This document shows, piece after piece, positions 46,545-59,289 of a stretch of 64,000 bases of DNA. The notes below the pieces were generated by a model. That model searched no databases, was not told where the DNA came from, and was given only the letters and a program-made list of their open reading frames with translations. This DNA is from Setoptus koraiensis (taxonomy: Eukaryota; Arthropoda), in NCBI GenBank assembly GCA_048013815.1, contig CM106585.1:14632001-14696000 (forward strand). Direction: 5' to 3'. Numbering within the stretch: the stretch's first letter is position 1; each line of letters opens with the position of its first letter. The position numbers and the translations under genes are program-made.

Positions 46545-46553
46545 TTCCAAATT
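46545..46553. repeat. MULE target-site duplication, right copy
   Basis: TTCCAAATT, identical to 45313-45321. Confidence 0.85.
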
Positions 46554-46830
46554 AAACAAGAGCGTAAGCATGAACAACAAGTATGGCTTGCTGAGGCGCT
46601 TCGGACTAAATTTCCTTGACCTGGAAGTTATTCTTGGAGATTCAACCGAAGTATTTGCAAAAAATAGACTACCCTATAGCGCGACGGCTATCGATCACTT
46701 GTTGCAGGAGATAGATGATGACAATCTGTTCGGAAAAGTCGACATGGATAGTTCTTTCAAAGCAAACTCAAAAATCAAGGTATATCTAAGCTGTCACAAG
46801 CACAACGATCTGTCCAATGAAGAGCTCTAA

Positions 46831-48124
46831 ACAACAGCGATTGTTTGAATACTTACAGATTCTCCAATACAACTGAGCGTCAACTAGAGTGAGGATCTTA
46901 ATATTAAAATCGTGGTCTCAACCAACACTGATGATCAGATTAATTTTGGCTTTTGTGAATATAGACGATTTTCGATTTAAACCATGATTGAAATAGGCAT
47001 TTCTTTGCCAAAAGGTTTTTTTTTCTTGGCTTTACCAGAGTGGATTTCATTCTTAATTTCCGGAATTCGTTCAAACCACAATGAAATCCCTAATGATTGT
47101 ACCTAAAGACCCCCACTCTAACTAATAGTAAGTAATCACCCCCCCCCCCCAAAAAAAAAAGAGCATATATTGATGTACTCACACGGCCTCTCGTTGAAAC
47201 GTGTTATGAGAAAATTTGTGAGAACATTCCATTGGTAGCTCGTTATCATCACGACAGTTGTAAACCTCTCATCATTTACTAGGTGGCCTCTTTTTTTTGT
47301 GGAATCCAACATTGCTTTACGGCACACGTTTACATTAGATTCTGGGAAAGCCATTAGAGATCACAATAAGTTTTATATCATTGACAGTAGAACAATCCGT
47401 GACGAACTACATCTGTTTTTCATAATGTTATGAGAGAGTGGCAGAAAAAAATCTCTGGCTGGTTCTATCTCAGGCTAGTTCATCATTACAAAACTATTCG
47501 ATTGCTTCTCGTTTTTCTTGTTTCAGCTACCATAGCGACAAATTTCATCTTCTCTCAATCAATAACATGCGATATCCTCTGAAAGAAGTGCTCGCACCAT
47601 ATCAGCGTCACGTATAAAGTGGGCTGTGTCACGGCATATCACCATGGCGGAGATATCGTCATAAATCAAACGGAGTGGTCAAAAACAAATACATAGATAG
47701 CTTCTGATCGAAAATCCATAGAACTATGGTCAAAAGGGATCTAAGCTATCACTTGAATTTATTTTTACTTTGAAGAACTATTCTGCATTCTTTACAAACA
47801 CAAACAAGTCATTGCACAGCGCCACGAGGCAGGCGTTGATTCCGAAAGGGTGAAAAATTTGTCACGCAATGGTTTAGTAGAGATCGATTGCAAGACAGCA
47901 TTTCATGATCTTCATCCAGTTATTCGCAATCCCTGTGCTGTTTCAGATCTGTCAAGCTGTAGAGAATCTGGAAAACATATTTTTCGTTTATTCAGTCAAT
48001 ACAATTAATTACTATCATTTTAACATTGCTGTAGATTGTCGTTCAAAGTTATCGAAGAGCTACTCAATTGAAAAGTTAATCACAAGATCTGACTGAGATA
48101 AACTCCATTTTTTATAACATAACA
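46831..48124. other. Intergenic upstream of gustatory receptor 2
   Basis: No gene seen. A C-run directly followed by an A-run lies at about 47140-47160. Short frames lack domains. Confidence 0.45.
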
Positions 48125-50216
48125 ATGAGTTCCGCAATGGAGCTTTGTGTTTCATGCTCAAATCAGTTTCCAACACACAGTCGCCAGTCAAACAGAAGGA
48201 ATACTGATCAAAGCAAAGATAGAAGATTCAGTGTGTTCGAACTTGGTTACAAATTGATCGAAAACTTTAATTTTTCCTTTATTCCCTACTATTACGACAG
48301 CAAATACGGAACTGGACGGAGAGTGATCGCTGTCATATATCGAGAGAGTAAATTGAAACTTTCTTTGTGTTGTGCGCAGTTACTGTTTTTATCCCTTTGG
48401 CTTTGCAACAGTGCCTATAATGGATTCAATTTAGCTAAATACTTCGGTCGATATTTCAACAGTTTGAATGATGATGAAATCACCGAATGCTGCACATGGG
48501 ATTCTATATCGCAATTTAGCAAGTTTTGCTTCTCATCTTTTGTAAGATTAGTCACTACCGACTATTGGATTGCTAGTGTTGACTACAGACGAAGAATTAA
48601 TGTGCTTCTTTTTACATTCACCTTGAACTCGCTTGTTCAGAGATTGTACTGTTTATTGAGATACCAGAGAGTGAACATATCACGACCCAGTATAATTAAG
48701 GAACTTGTACAGGAAAACACAGATACTGTCAGCGAGGAGAACAAGTTCCTACAATTCTTATGCGGATACAAATTAACATTCACCGAACATATAACGTATT
48801 GTATTTTCAGTCGTCCTGTGCCCCAAAGTTTATCCAGCAAAAATCATATCTTGAAAGAAATGACCAAACAGGATATACTGGAGTTTGACTTCATGGCGAT
48901 ACGCTATGACGACGGCTTATTGTGCTCGTCGAAAGCAACGAAGAATTTAGTCAGAGCGATAGCAGTGTGCCTAACAACCTTGATAGCTGCTTCTTTCTTT
49001 TGCACACAATTACCGTTGATACTGAAAGAAATCTATACGGAGAAGAAAAAGGTCGATTGCCATGCATTCATTGTTATTACGCTAAATTATATTAACCTAA
49101 CTTTGATTACACTCGTCAATTCGGCCACATTCGCCGATTCCTTTCTGCTTGTAGAGGTGGCAGTTATATTGTCTAACAGACTGTCCATCTACAATGATCA
49201 ATTAATGCATATTATTTCACAATTGCAAGTGAGAGTTAGCCAACGACCCAATGAGAGCGGCTGCTGGGAACGAATGCGATTCATGAATCATCATGATGTG
49301 TATGAAGAGAACGATCCCCATGCTCGAAGAAGAAGCTCGCATTGTGAGCCTAGTGAATGCCATAATCCGATCAATTCCGAATGTGATACAGGTTCGACAG
49401 CTATGCACTCCTCACAAGTGATGATTGGACAATCATTGGACGCAAAATGCATAAGAATGATCATGATCCTGCATCAAATATTCTTCGAATTCAAACTAGC
49501 GAAGAAAATGTTCACCAATAGAACCGATATAGATATTCTAATATCATTGTGCTCGCTTACTTGGATTATTAGCACGTGGTTCGTTGCATATAATTGTATG
49601 ACGTGCGGTACAGATTTCGTTACACAATGGGTTCTTTTTATGTTCTCTTTTATGGGAAGTGCCCACTTGGTGAACGCGGCAGGTCAAGTGCTCTTTCTAG
49701 CTCGCTTGTCAGAAAAAGTAAGCCTCTGTGTGAAATTTCTTCCATGAAAAACTCTTTTTAAACAGTTAAATTAACCAAATTAAACATTTCTCTTCTCCAA
49801 ATCAATATATGCAATTGATATATGCTCAAATCAATGTGGTGGACGGCGTTCAAATCAGTTTAAACTTGTCAATCGAAATCTCTCGTCGCTGTTAGTCGAA
49901 CAGGAAATGTTTCAGCAGAGAAGTCGCACATGGATATTGGAAACATCGCAATATCTCCTGTCAGTATCAGAAACGTCATTTGAATTGTTTCGGACAGTTA
50001 CAGTCAATAATGAGAACTTTTTCAAGGTCAGTTTTATCGGGCTGTTTTTAATGGTCCTGTTTTGTCAAACAATTCTTTTCTACCCAGATTTATTACAAAG
50101 TTCATTTCCAAAACATTTTTTACTCACTGAATAATATTGCTTCTTTGCAGCTCATTGTGTGGATAACAACGGCGGTTTATACTTTCTTACAGTTCTCCGC
50201 TTCACTTAACATGTAG
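48125..50216 (+). CDS. Gustatory receptor 2
   Basis: Predicted exons are 48125-49717, 49859-50026 and 50151-50216, phase 0, about 608 aa. The start is the first ATG (MSSAMELCVSCSNQ). Near the N-terminus is the cluster's shared block FNFSFIPYYYDSKYGTG, followed by TM1 (KLSLCCAQLLFLSLWLC). The last exon gives VWITTAVYTFLQFS and ends in NM. The exon 2 length (168) and intron positions are the same as in receptors 1 and 3. A long polar intracellular loop with a histidine-rich part precedes the conserved SLDAKCIRMIMILHQI block. A likely chemosensory receptor of unknown ligand. Confidence 0.86.
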
Positions 50217-51984
50217 TAAATGGATGAGGAGGAATGAAGAAGAAGTCAGAAATAGAGTTCCTTTAATCAAATGCGAGGCAATATCTCACAATTCGGACTT
50301 TGTTCTCCCTTTTCGCTATACTTTGTATATTGTCATTTGATTGTTTACATGATAATCGGGACCAACAGAATCGGTGGTTATTCTTGTTGTGAATCGGTAG
50401 AAATCATGTGAGAGCCAGGCCTTTTTCGGTAGAAAGGTGAAAATTCGGTGGATACGATTATGAAATACAGTGTTCAGTTGATTCAATTAAACTAGGGCTC
50501 AGAGTTAACAACCGAGCAGCACTCTCAGATATCAAAACTGTCTGATATTATCATTCAAATAGCAAGTGTTTTCTGATCTACAAACACAATCTGTCTCAAA
50601 AAATCACTTGTCCTTTGCGGAAAATCTTTCGAACCTATCATATTCGTAGTGAGAAAAATAAATTTCGGTAAAAACAAGAAATAACCCATACATTCGCTAT
50701 TTCGGTGGAGACAAATTTTTCACAAAGGACTCATTTATGTATGACTTGCTCACATACAAATTTTCAGCGTTTGCACCCGGCTGGGAATGAATCGGTAAAG
50801 AGCCGATTCTTTTGGACCAAATATTAATGAACATTCCAACATACCTGAATAGGTACACCAGAAATGCGGAAATCTACTGTTTTCGATGAGCGATATGTGC
50901 TTCCACGGAGCATGCAACGTTTCAATATGATATTATGGAGGATTCTCTGAAACAGTGGACTTCCGCTTTTCTGGTATATCTTCCTCTGTATGATCTCTAT
51001 ATACTATGATGGAATGATCATAATCATGTAGATTTACTCAAAAAAAAGATACGGTTGAGCCCAAAGAGGGCTCATTTCAATAAAGAGGGCATGCAGATTC
51101 AGAATTCACAAAAGAGATAATGTAATAAATATCAAGACGTACTTTACGTAAGGTGGTAGTGTGAAAACTATTATATGAAAGTAGATAAAATTCAAACAAG
51201 TGAACTAGTAATCACAATCCTCATCACAGTTGAGTCTTCGTATATGTGCCAGTGATTTCAATAGAAAAGTTGGCAAATATGTCAGTTAGATGATAGTGAT
51301 CAGAAGCAGGGAAACCTGTGAAGATTAATTTCAGTGCGATAGATTTCAAATGAATGTTACGTAAATATGCTTGTCGTGAATAGCATCTGAATAGGAGCTT
51401 TTGGTTAACAAGTCGTGAGGTGGGGTAAACTTTCGCTTTCTTCCGTATCAGCCTAACTTCACCCACATCGTGCGTATTTGACAAAAACAAATATTTGTAT
51501 CGTGACATGAGTCAATCTATGTACAGGATATAATGGTCACGAAAATCAATTCTCTGTTCGTTAAGATAAGTCCATCGCTAAATCATCGTTTTCATCCCGT
51601 GAGTAGTGTGCCTGTGATTCTGGATTCGAAGGTTCCAATTGTTCAATGGATTGGGACACGATTCGGGATATCACGAGAATGAGGATTGTTTCTAGGGAAC
51701 CGCTGCCAATATCGTTGTGCTTAGTGAAAGCGCATTGTCCATTTAATGTCTGATGCGTTGATTTTCATCACAGACTTCACCACACCCGGATATAATCTCT
51801 ATCTACATCATGAACGTTCAATCCTGACATTAACTGTATTCGGTATAATTGCTTCAAGTTATTCGGAGCTCCAATCAGTCCAAGCTACTGTCACTCGATC
51901 TATTGCTGATTCTGCCGGGATAGTATTAAGATATAATCGATGGTTTATGAGAAATTACTTTTATTGTAGCTTTGTGATATCAGT
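50217..51984. other. Intergenic between gustatory receptors 2 and 3
   Basis: No gene seen. AT-rich, with a diverged inverted-repeat pair at 50853-50978 listed separately. Short open frames have no domains. Confidence 0.45.
50853..50978. repeat. Short inverted repeat pair, possible MITE remnant
   Basis: ACACCAGAAATGCGGAAATC then TACTGTTT (about 50855-50882) is mirrored as the reverse complement in AAACAGTGGACTTCCGCTTT then TCTGGTAT (about 50950-50977). About 24 of 29 positions match across a spacer of about 70 bases. No target duplication was recognised. Confidence 0.5.
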
Positions 51985-54189
51985 ATGGCATGCAAAAAAG
52001 TTTCGTACACAGAAAACATTCACATAACCGATCCACAAACCGATAACATGCGACAAGGAACTGCAAATCAAAGCAATGTTATGAGATTTAGTTTGTTTTA
52101 TTGGGGTAACCTAGTAATCGAGCATTGCAATTTTTCTATGATTCCTTACTATTATGACAGCAAATACGGAACAGGCCAGCGAGTAGTTGCCGTTATTTAC
52201 AAACACAGCAAATTGAGATGTTTTCTATACTGCCTACAGGTACTGTATCTATTTATTTGGCTTTGTCGAACTGGCTACAATGGATTTGATCTGAGTAAAC
52301 ATTTTGATGGATATTTACAGAGTTCGAACGGTAGGGATAATACTGAAAGTCCCACATTCAAACCTCTGTCGCTCATTGGGAGAGTATGCCTGGTAATAAT
52401 TAAGAGACTAATTACGTACGATCTTTGGGGTCCGGCAAAGGATTATCGAAGAAGAATGGACATATTAACGTTCACCTTTATGTTACATTCAGTTAGTCAA
52501 AAAATATATTATTTGATGAGGCGCCAGAAGGCGAAAATTCACAGACCCTTAATGATTGGAAATCCAGGTGTTTGTGAGATAACTTTAATCAGGAGGTATC
52601 TATTCTCATTTAAATTGTCAGTGAAAGAATACATTCGCTATTTTTTTCTCAATCAAACCCTCCCAGAATGTCTCATTAGAGAATACCCAATATTGAAAGG
52701 AATGACGGAGAAGGATATAACGGAGTTTAATATGATGGCAATACACAATGAAAATGGACCAATGTGTACATCACAAGCATTCATTAATTTTGTTAGATTT
52801 GTTACTTTGGGAATTCCAATGCTATTCGGTTGTTTTATTTTCTTCCCATTGGTGCCATTTTATTTAGTAGATCACTTAGGTGGGGAAGGCATCACCCAAG
52901 AGATTTATTTCTCCGATTACCTCGAACGTTGCAACATGTTCCCAATGACACTTTGCATCATAACTGCTTTCGTAGATTCTAGCGTACTCGCAGCATTTTC
53001 TATTTTATTGTCGAATCGAACCTTCATCTACAATAGGAAATTAGTCGCACTTATCACCGATTTACGAACCATGAGTAGCCGAGATAATTATCGTGAGACA
53101 CAAGGGTCCATTTGGTACCGCAATGGCAGCGATTTTACTGACACGGACACAAGAAATAACAAAGTTCCGGCTAGAAGTATTTTTTTTCGCACGAAATATA
53201 GTAAAGTAATGACTTTCGAACATGAAAAAAAATCGACATATTCACTCAATTCAACAAAAATGGCACTGCGCAAGTCGTTGGATGCCGAATTCGAACGAAT
53301 CATTCGAGATCTGCACCAGCTTTTGTTTGAATTTAAACTATTAAGAGAATTATTCAGCAAAAGAACCGATCTGGATATCTTCATATCACTGTGCTCATAC
53401 ACATGGGTTCTAGGCACATCTATAATTGCTTATAGATGTGAGGCATGTGTTAACAGATGGCCTTTATTTGTGATAATGCTCGGGGCAAACGCCTACTTGA
53501 TGAGTATTATCAATCAACTATTTTTTATGGCTCGAATGTCTGAAAAGGTGAGTTACCTCTCGCTTAAAGATAACCACATCTTGTAGTGATTGGCATAGTC
53601 ATTAGATTATGACAGCTGAAAAAGTCGCGTCAAAATGAACATCTCGATTGGATCTTAGTTGGGTCAGGATGAAAAGAAAAACCTTTTTTTTCAGATCTCT
53701 TTTCAAAGTCTTTCCGGTCAAATTCATCAAGCTGATTAAGTTGTCCGTTTTGGTGTATCGTTAGCACTAAGCAAAAGAAAATCGGCGCTTCGGATTTCTT
53801 TATCAGCTTATAACAAATGGCTTACAACAAATTCTCTCTTACTGTGCTTGTTCGAATCAGTTCAAACCTATAAATCGAAACCTTTTGTTGCTTTTAACGG
53901 ATCAGCAAACCTTGAGTCCCATCATACGTTGCTGGTTGCTTGAGACATCAAAACATCTCCAGACAGGATCTGAAACGTCGTTTGTTTTATTCCAAGCTGT
54001 GCCTATCAATTATTGTAATTTCCCTAAGGTTAGTATAACCCAGTCGACATTGGAACCTAACATTTATTTACACTGACTATTTTCTTCTCTTGTCAATCTG
54101 TCATTCATATTATTTTTCAGATAGTTGTATGGATAACAACTGCAGTCTATACGTTTTTACAATTTTCCAACGCACTTGGTTTAAAGTAA
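51985..54189 (+). CDS. Gustatory receptor 3
   Basis: Predicted exons are 51985-53547, 53861-54028 and 54121-54189, phase 0, about 599 aa. A second in-frame ATG at 52048 (MRQGTANQ) gives an N-terminus closer in length to receptor 2 and may be the true start. The shared block reads FSMIPYYYDSKYGTGQR; TM1 follows (RCFLYCLQVLYLFIWLC). The last exon encodes VWITTAVYTFLQFS and ends GLK. The first intron (313 bases) is longer than in the others. A chemoreceptor of unknown ligand. Confidence 0.85.
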
Positions 54190-55158
54190 AATCAATTTAA
54201 TATATATCCACAGATGAGGCAGTCTCAAGTTAAAGAATATGCGTAAGTAACTGATAGTATCATGCAGAACCTTTTGTGAGGAGAAACAAGATAAGTTTCG
54301 AGAGACTAAACTGAGAAGTTGCATCGACCGATTGGGGCTCGTTTGATATACGAGAACATTGAAAGTTACTCCCTCTTTTTCAAACAAGCAAGGTTTTCGC
54401 AAGGTGCATTCAATCAAGTTTCTTTTTAGTGTAGTTTCAAGGAGCATTTTATATCAACTACTTACCATAAAAATATTAATCTTTTCCCTAAAAAACTGAA
54501 TGTGTGTTAGATCTTCCCATAGCGATATGATACCAGGGAGTTTGCAAGAAAACATGGACTAGCAGATCGATGTAGGTTGCACTATTTAGAATTAAAAAAA
54601 ATAAAATCTCACCTAGGAATGTAATGCAACATGCCGGCATTAAAAATGCAACAAAATACTAAATAAAAAATGCAGTCCATAGGAACGGGAAGTGACCTAT
54701 AAAAGTATTGATCTTGTTTATTGTTGGAATGAATCAATTTTAAATGGTGTGAATGCGCTGAGTGAGTGCGAGAATAAAATACAATTCATCTACAGAGTCT
54801 ATGAAAGTAGTCTTGTGCTTATCATTCTGATGGCTGTTCATTGAGTATTATTTTGAAGAATTTCTGCCGTTACGCCACCATTTATAACGTATCTATCGAT
54901 GAGTACCAACGATCCTCCATAGAGTATCTGTAATTATATTACAGAACAATTGTCAAAATAAATCTTCTGAGTGAATGGAATCAAGCGGACAACAACAGAT
55001 GGCATTCAATCTACATTATCCTTTAGTATACTAGATGCTTTATTTATTTGTTTCAATATCCAGGATCGGCGCCAGTTTCACTAGTGCTGCTCTTGATCTG
55101 AGAGTCGGGCACAAATCTCGTGCCTATCATGGGATCTGATTTTTTTAGAGAGAAAGAT
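54190..55158. other. Intergenic between convergent receptors 3 and 4
   Basis: No gene seen; this should hold the two facing 3' UTRs. The minus-strand frame at 54181-54447 has no domain. Confidence 0.45.
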
Positions 55159-57194
55159 CTATTGAAGATCTAGCGTATAAGAGTACTGTAAGAATGTATA
55201 CACCGCCGTTGTGATCCATACAAAAAGCTGCGATCGAAAAATATTCAAAAAAAACAGTTAGAACAGGATATAGAGTGAAACATAACATTTCATTATATAT
55301 ATCAAAATGAAACTTACTGTAATGAAATGATCATGTTTGATTGAGACTGTGCGAAACAAAACGAACGATGTGATTGATCTTGATTGAAGATGACTTGATG
55401 TCTCTACGAGATCGTATCTGTTCCTTGGATTGAGCATGTTTTGGGCTGAAAGCACCACCAGATTGTCATTAATAAGTTTGCACTAATAACACGATGTTTT
55501 TTGCAATGATTAGTATTGTTGCTCAACGTTGGAAATTAATTTGAAATTAAAATGAACATTCAAAAGATCAGAAAAGAGAATTGAAAAATTTAACGAATGA
55601 ATTCAACTTGAAAAATTACCTTTTGTGCTATCTCAGATAGAAAAAACATTTGGAAAATTATAGTTAGTAAATAGCACAGACCAACAGAGCCAAATACTGG
55701 CAAGGTGACCGTCGGCTTTCCGTAACATGTTTCGCATTTGTAAGCAGTCACCGCTGAGCTTAGAACCCAAGTGCAAGAGCACAATTGAATAAATATATCC
55801 AGATCGAGCCTATCGGTGAAACTTTCCTTCATTAGTTTCCATTCATGCAATAACTGATGCAACACCACCAGCATCCTTTTGCATTCGTCATCATATGTCT
55901 GTAATTCCAAACGAAGCGTATCATCCATTCTGGTCGTGTTCGAATATTCTTTAGCTTGATCAAAAGATGCAAACTTTGGACCTGAATATATTTCTCTTTC
56001 ACAATAGGAAGGGTATTGAGGATAGACGGGCATTCTATTTGTGCCTTGATCTATTCTCTTGAATACAAAACTTTCGCATTGACTATGAGTTTGCTTGATT
56101 TTCTTGATATGCACAATAAGTCGATTCAACTGAATATTATAAATTGTCATTCGATCAGCTACAATGGTGGCGTCAATTAGGACTAAATAGGAGTCTCCGT
56201 AAGTGATTAAATTGAGAAATACGGTGAAGAACAGGTAGATATTTCTCAATAGAACACGAAAATCTCTAAAGTTGATAGTTTTTCTTATCATATCCGAGTC
56301 TTCTTCTGATGATTGTAGCAGAAGGTAGAATAAAAAGTTGTAAACTACTACAGCCATGATAGGTATAAAAAACAGCAAGAATAGTATTCCTATTGTGTTG
56401 TTCACTAGAGTTTTGTATGCGAAAGATGAGATCAACAATTTGTTTTCATGATGCAAATCCATTAAATCAAACTTAAGCATATCTTGTTGGGTTGTTTCTT
56501 TCAGTATTGGATATTCTTTAATCAAATGATCTGGCATGGGTCTCCTGAGAAGAAAATAAAGAATATATTCTTTTATCAAGAATCTATGTGTGAATAAGAA
56601 TTCTTCATACCTGACAAAGCTGTCAGCATAGCCAAAAGATTTCTTTTTCGATGAAGATGCGGATAAATATTGACGATGATAACTAGTCAAACTCTGACTA
56701 TTCTTGCTGGCAAGCTGGCGTCGAAATAAACACAGCAACCGCTGACAGAATGTGTTCAATACATATAAGAACGTTATAATGTTTAATTTTCTTTGATATT
56801 CTTTGAGGCTTGGAAACAATTCGAATGTCATCATGTTCCATATCACTGAGCTATATACTGCATCATCACTCGGTGCAAATTTTCGCACATATCCAGACAG
56901 ATTGAACCCGTTGTAGGAAGTTTGTGTGAGCATAAGAAGCAAACTGGTAATCTGTAGACAGTGAATAAACAACCTGAACTTACAATGCTTATACATCACA
57001 ACGAATATTCGTTGTCTTGATCCATACTTGGTGTCATAGAAATAGGGTGTCCAAGAGATATTGAAGTAATTAATCAGAAAATTTCCTATGATAAACACAT
57101 TGAAGGTTCCGGCCATTTTTCTCTTCTCTTTACAACTAGCATTGGTGGCGCGAGTTTGGACATCTAGTCGGTTATTTTCGTCTAAGCTGGCCAT
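55159..57194 (-). CDS. Gustatory receptor 4 (inverted member)
   Basis: On the minus strand the predicted exons are 57194-55620, 55482-55318 and 55227-55159, phase 0, about 602 aa. The shared N-terminal block is ISWTPYFYDTKYGSRQR. TM1 contains RLFIHCLQITSLLLML. Exon 2 (165 bases) opens CKLINDNLVVL and exon 3 encodes VWITTAVYTFLQYS. It has the same gene structure as the three plus-strand receptors but is the most diverged in sequence, with one codon fewer in exon 2. It converges on receptor 3, so the cluster has one inversion. Confidence 0.84.
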
Positions 57195-58361
57195 GGTTGT
57201 TGGTGTCTCAGATCTCGAATCTCAATCTAAAATCAATTTCGTTCTATTGGTACTATTGACTAGAGCTAGTTATTGACCAATCTATTGCAACCTAGTCATG
57301 CTTGCTCTTTGCGATCGTCTCCCTTAACAGTATCTATGTGTCCAGAATCAAAGATTCGAGACACACATCGTGCGGGATTAAAAAATTGCAATTTGTTTAC
57401 CCAACACACACAGCTAATTCATATGTCCTCAATTCTGCTCGAATTCTGTTATTTTTTCCAAGATCCTGGAAGAGTTTTATGCCATTATGAATTTAATGAT
57501 GTTGATGCAACATTAGTTAGAATAGATGTCAAAACATGTCTAATGCTTAGTTATGGCGTGTCACATGGATAGACATGGATTGTCTATTATCGCGTCTATT
57601 CATTCCTGTGAGATACGCAAAAATTCTAATCATCAAAGCTGCTGTCAGACGAACGTCAGATTAGTTGGTAGCACGAAAGTTCCATCGTTTGTTTATCGGT
57701 GGTCGATGCGTGTGGAAAACGCGTGAAGTGATCGCCGGATTAAGCCCAATGATTGTTATTTCTACAGCATCGTCATTCGCCATGACAACTGGTACCCCAA
57801 CAAAAGAATATAGTGGATATAGAAAGCTATCTGCAAATTTCTAAGCTACATGTACAAAACCGATCACTCTCTGCTCAGATGATGGAATGACAATACTAAC
57901 GAGCGCCGGCAAGAGATCTAAATCACTGAACGGATCACTTCTGTGTCATGGCCTCTTAGCGATCATCTTCAAATCTCATGTTGAAGACCGAGTCGTGGAA
58001 AAAATGCTTCCAGATAAAAAAATATCTCATGTCGATCGCTGACTGCGCTTCACTAAGATTAATCTAGTGACACCCCTCCACCGAGCTTTTAAAGGTCTTG
58101 CACACAAACTTTGATGAAGTTTGGAAGTCAAATTTTAGCAAAAAGACAAAAAACGATTAAAACTTAACACCTGAGATTGAAGTCACTAAATTTTCAAATG
58201 TGAACTTTCATATTGAAACTTTCCAAAGTATTCTTTTATGCCTGGGTTTTTTTTATACACAACATCCAGCATTGATGATTTTCTCCTGCAATTCCGATGA
58301 TTACAAATCAAATTATATCGTGAGATTATCTTGATCCAGTATACTTATTATTTCATGAGTT
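57195..58361. other. Intergenic between gustatory receptor 4 and CED-6
   Basis: No gene seen. It should contain the receptor 4 promoter on its left side and the CED-6 3' UTR on its right. Confidence 0.45.
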
Positions 58362-59284
58362 TTACAACAGATCTATTAAGGCTGCTGATGCTGGTGTTGA
58401 TGCTGTAGTTGAGTTATTGGCCAATGTAGAAGTTGTAGAAGTAAGATCTATTTTTGGTAATGTTGTTTGGATTGTAGGTGTAGAAGACGGCAAAGCTGTT
58501 GTTGACAACTCAGTTGTATTTGTAATACTGTCGTTAGTATGATTGTTGCCCTGCAGTAACAGTCGCTTTTTTAATTCATTATTTTCTTTTTCTAGCTCCT
58601 GAATACGCTTCTGAGCTTGCACTAATTGTTTTTTTGTCTCAAGGTCTTTCCCAGATGAATCTAGGAACCTCCTGTAAGCTAAATCAAACGCCTGCCCAAT
58701 AGTTATTGTTATCTCTTCAGATAATTTATCACTAACAAAAACAAAGCATTCATGACGATCCGAATGTTCTTGCACTTTGGTTATGAAACTGAGATATTTC
58801 CTGTCTGACTTATCGTCGGCACAATATGAGATAATGTGGAGCGGAAATTGATGAATATTACTTTTCGTTTTGGGATCTCTCAATGCAATACCATCAATTG
58901 ATATGGCTAGTTCTATACGTTTAATCTTTTCTCCTTCTGACCTTTTTAATTGTTCTTGAAATTCGAGCTTTCTAATACTTTCTTTGACTACCTCCAGGCC
59001 TTTTGGTTGATCAACTTCGACGTTGCCCAAGAACTGGTTATATTGAGAGTATTGATGCAAGAAAGAGCGATGACAGAACATGAATAGACTTTGGAGATTA
59101 GACAGGATTCAACAAACGTACATCCAGCTATCCAAATTGAGAGTGATATATTTACCTTGACCAAATAAGCTACGTGACCATTTATAAGTAAATCATCATT
59201 GTGAATCCATCTATTATTGGCTTGTGGCTGTTTACTGTTGGTTTTGCTCCCGGAGAGGGTCCACTTGAGCAAGTTGGTTGTCAT
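58362..59284 (-). CDS. ced-6: Phagocytosis adaptor CED-6/GULP (PTB domain)
   Basis: Minus-strand exons are 59284-59156 and 59033-58362 with a 122-base phase 0 intron, giving about 266 aa. Exon 1 (MTTNLLKWTLSG ... RWIHNDDLLINGHVAYLVK) and the start of exon 2 (FLGNVEVDQPKGLEVV) form the beginning of a PTB domain. Family signatures follow: LAISIDGIALRDPKTK, HIISYCADDKSD, and EEITITIGQAFDLAYRRFLDSSGKD. After the PTB come a Leu-rich coiled coil (QLVQAQKRIQELEKENNELKKRL) and a Ser/Thr-rich tail ending ALIDLL, which resembles a clathrin-box motif. It links the engulfment receptor Draper/MEGF10 (NPxY motif) to uptake. The protein is shorter than insect Ced-6. An upstream in-frame ATG at 59341 would add 19 residues. 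Confidence 0.93.
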
Positions 59285-59289
59285 GTTTG

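Larger units (their letters stand above)
45227..46830 (+). pseudogene. Small reading frame interrupted by a MULE transposon
   Basis: An ATG-started frame (45227-45321, beginning MPRKASSNVLKRH) runs into the transposon at its target duplication. The same frame resumes directly after the element and continues to a stop at 46830 (phrases GLLRRFGLNFLDLEVIL, SATAIDHLLQEIDDD). Taking one duplication as the target, the two parts are in phase, so the element landed in an open frame of about 125 codons. I do not recognise the protein. It may be an exon of a host gene or an older element; the agreement of phase could also be a one-in-three accident. Confidence 0.4.

Noticed and set aside
51746-52027. 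93-codon frame overlapping the start of receptor 3
   Set aside because: Different frame from the receptor, not related to it, and lies in its likely 5' UTR.
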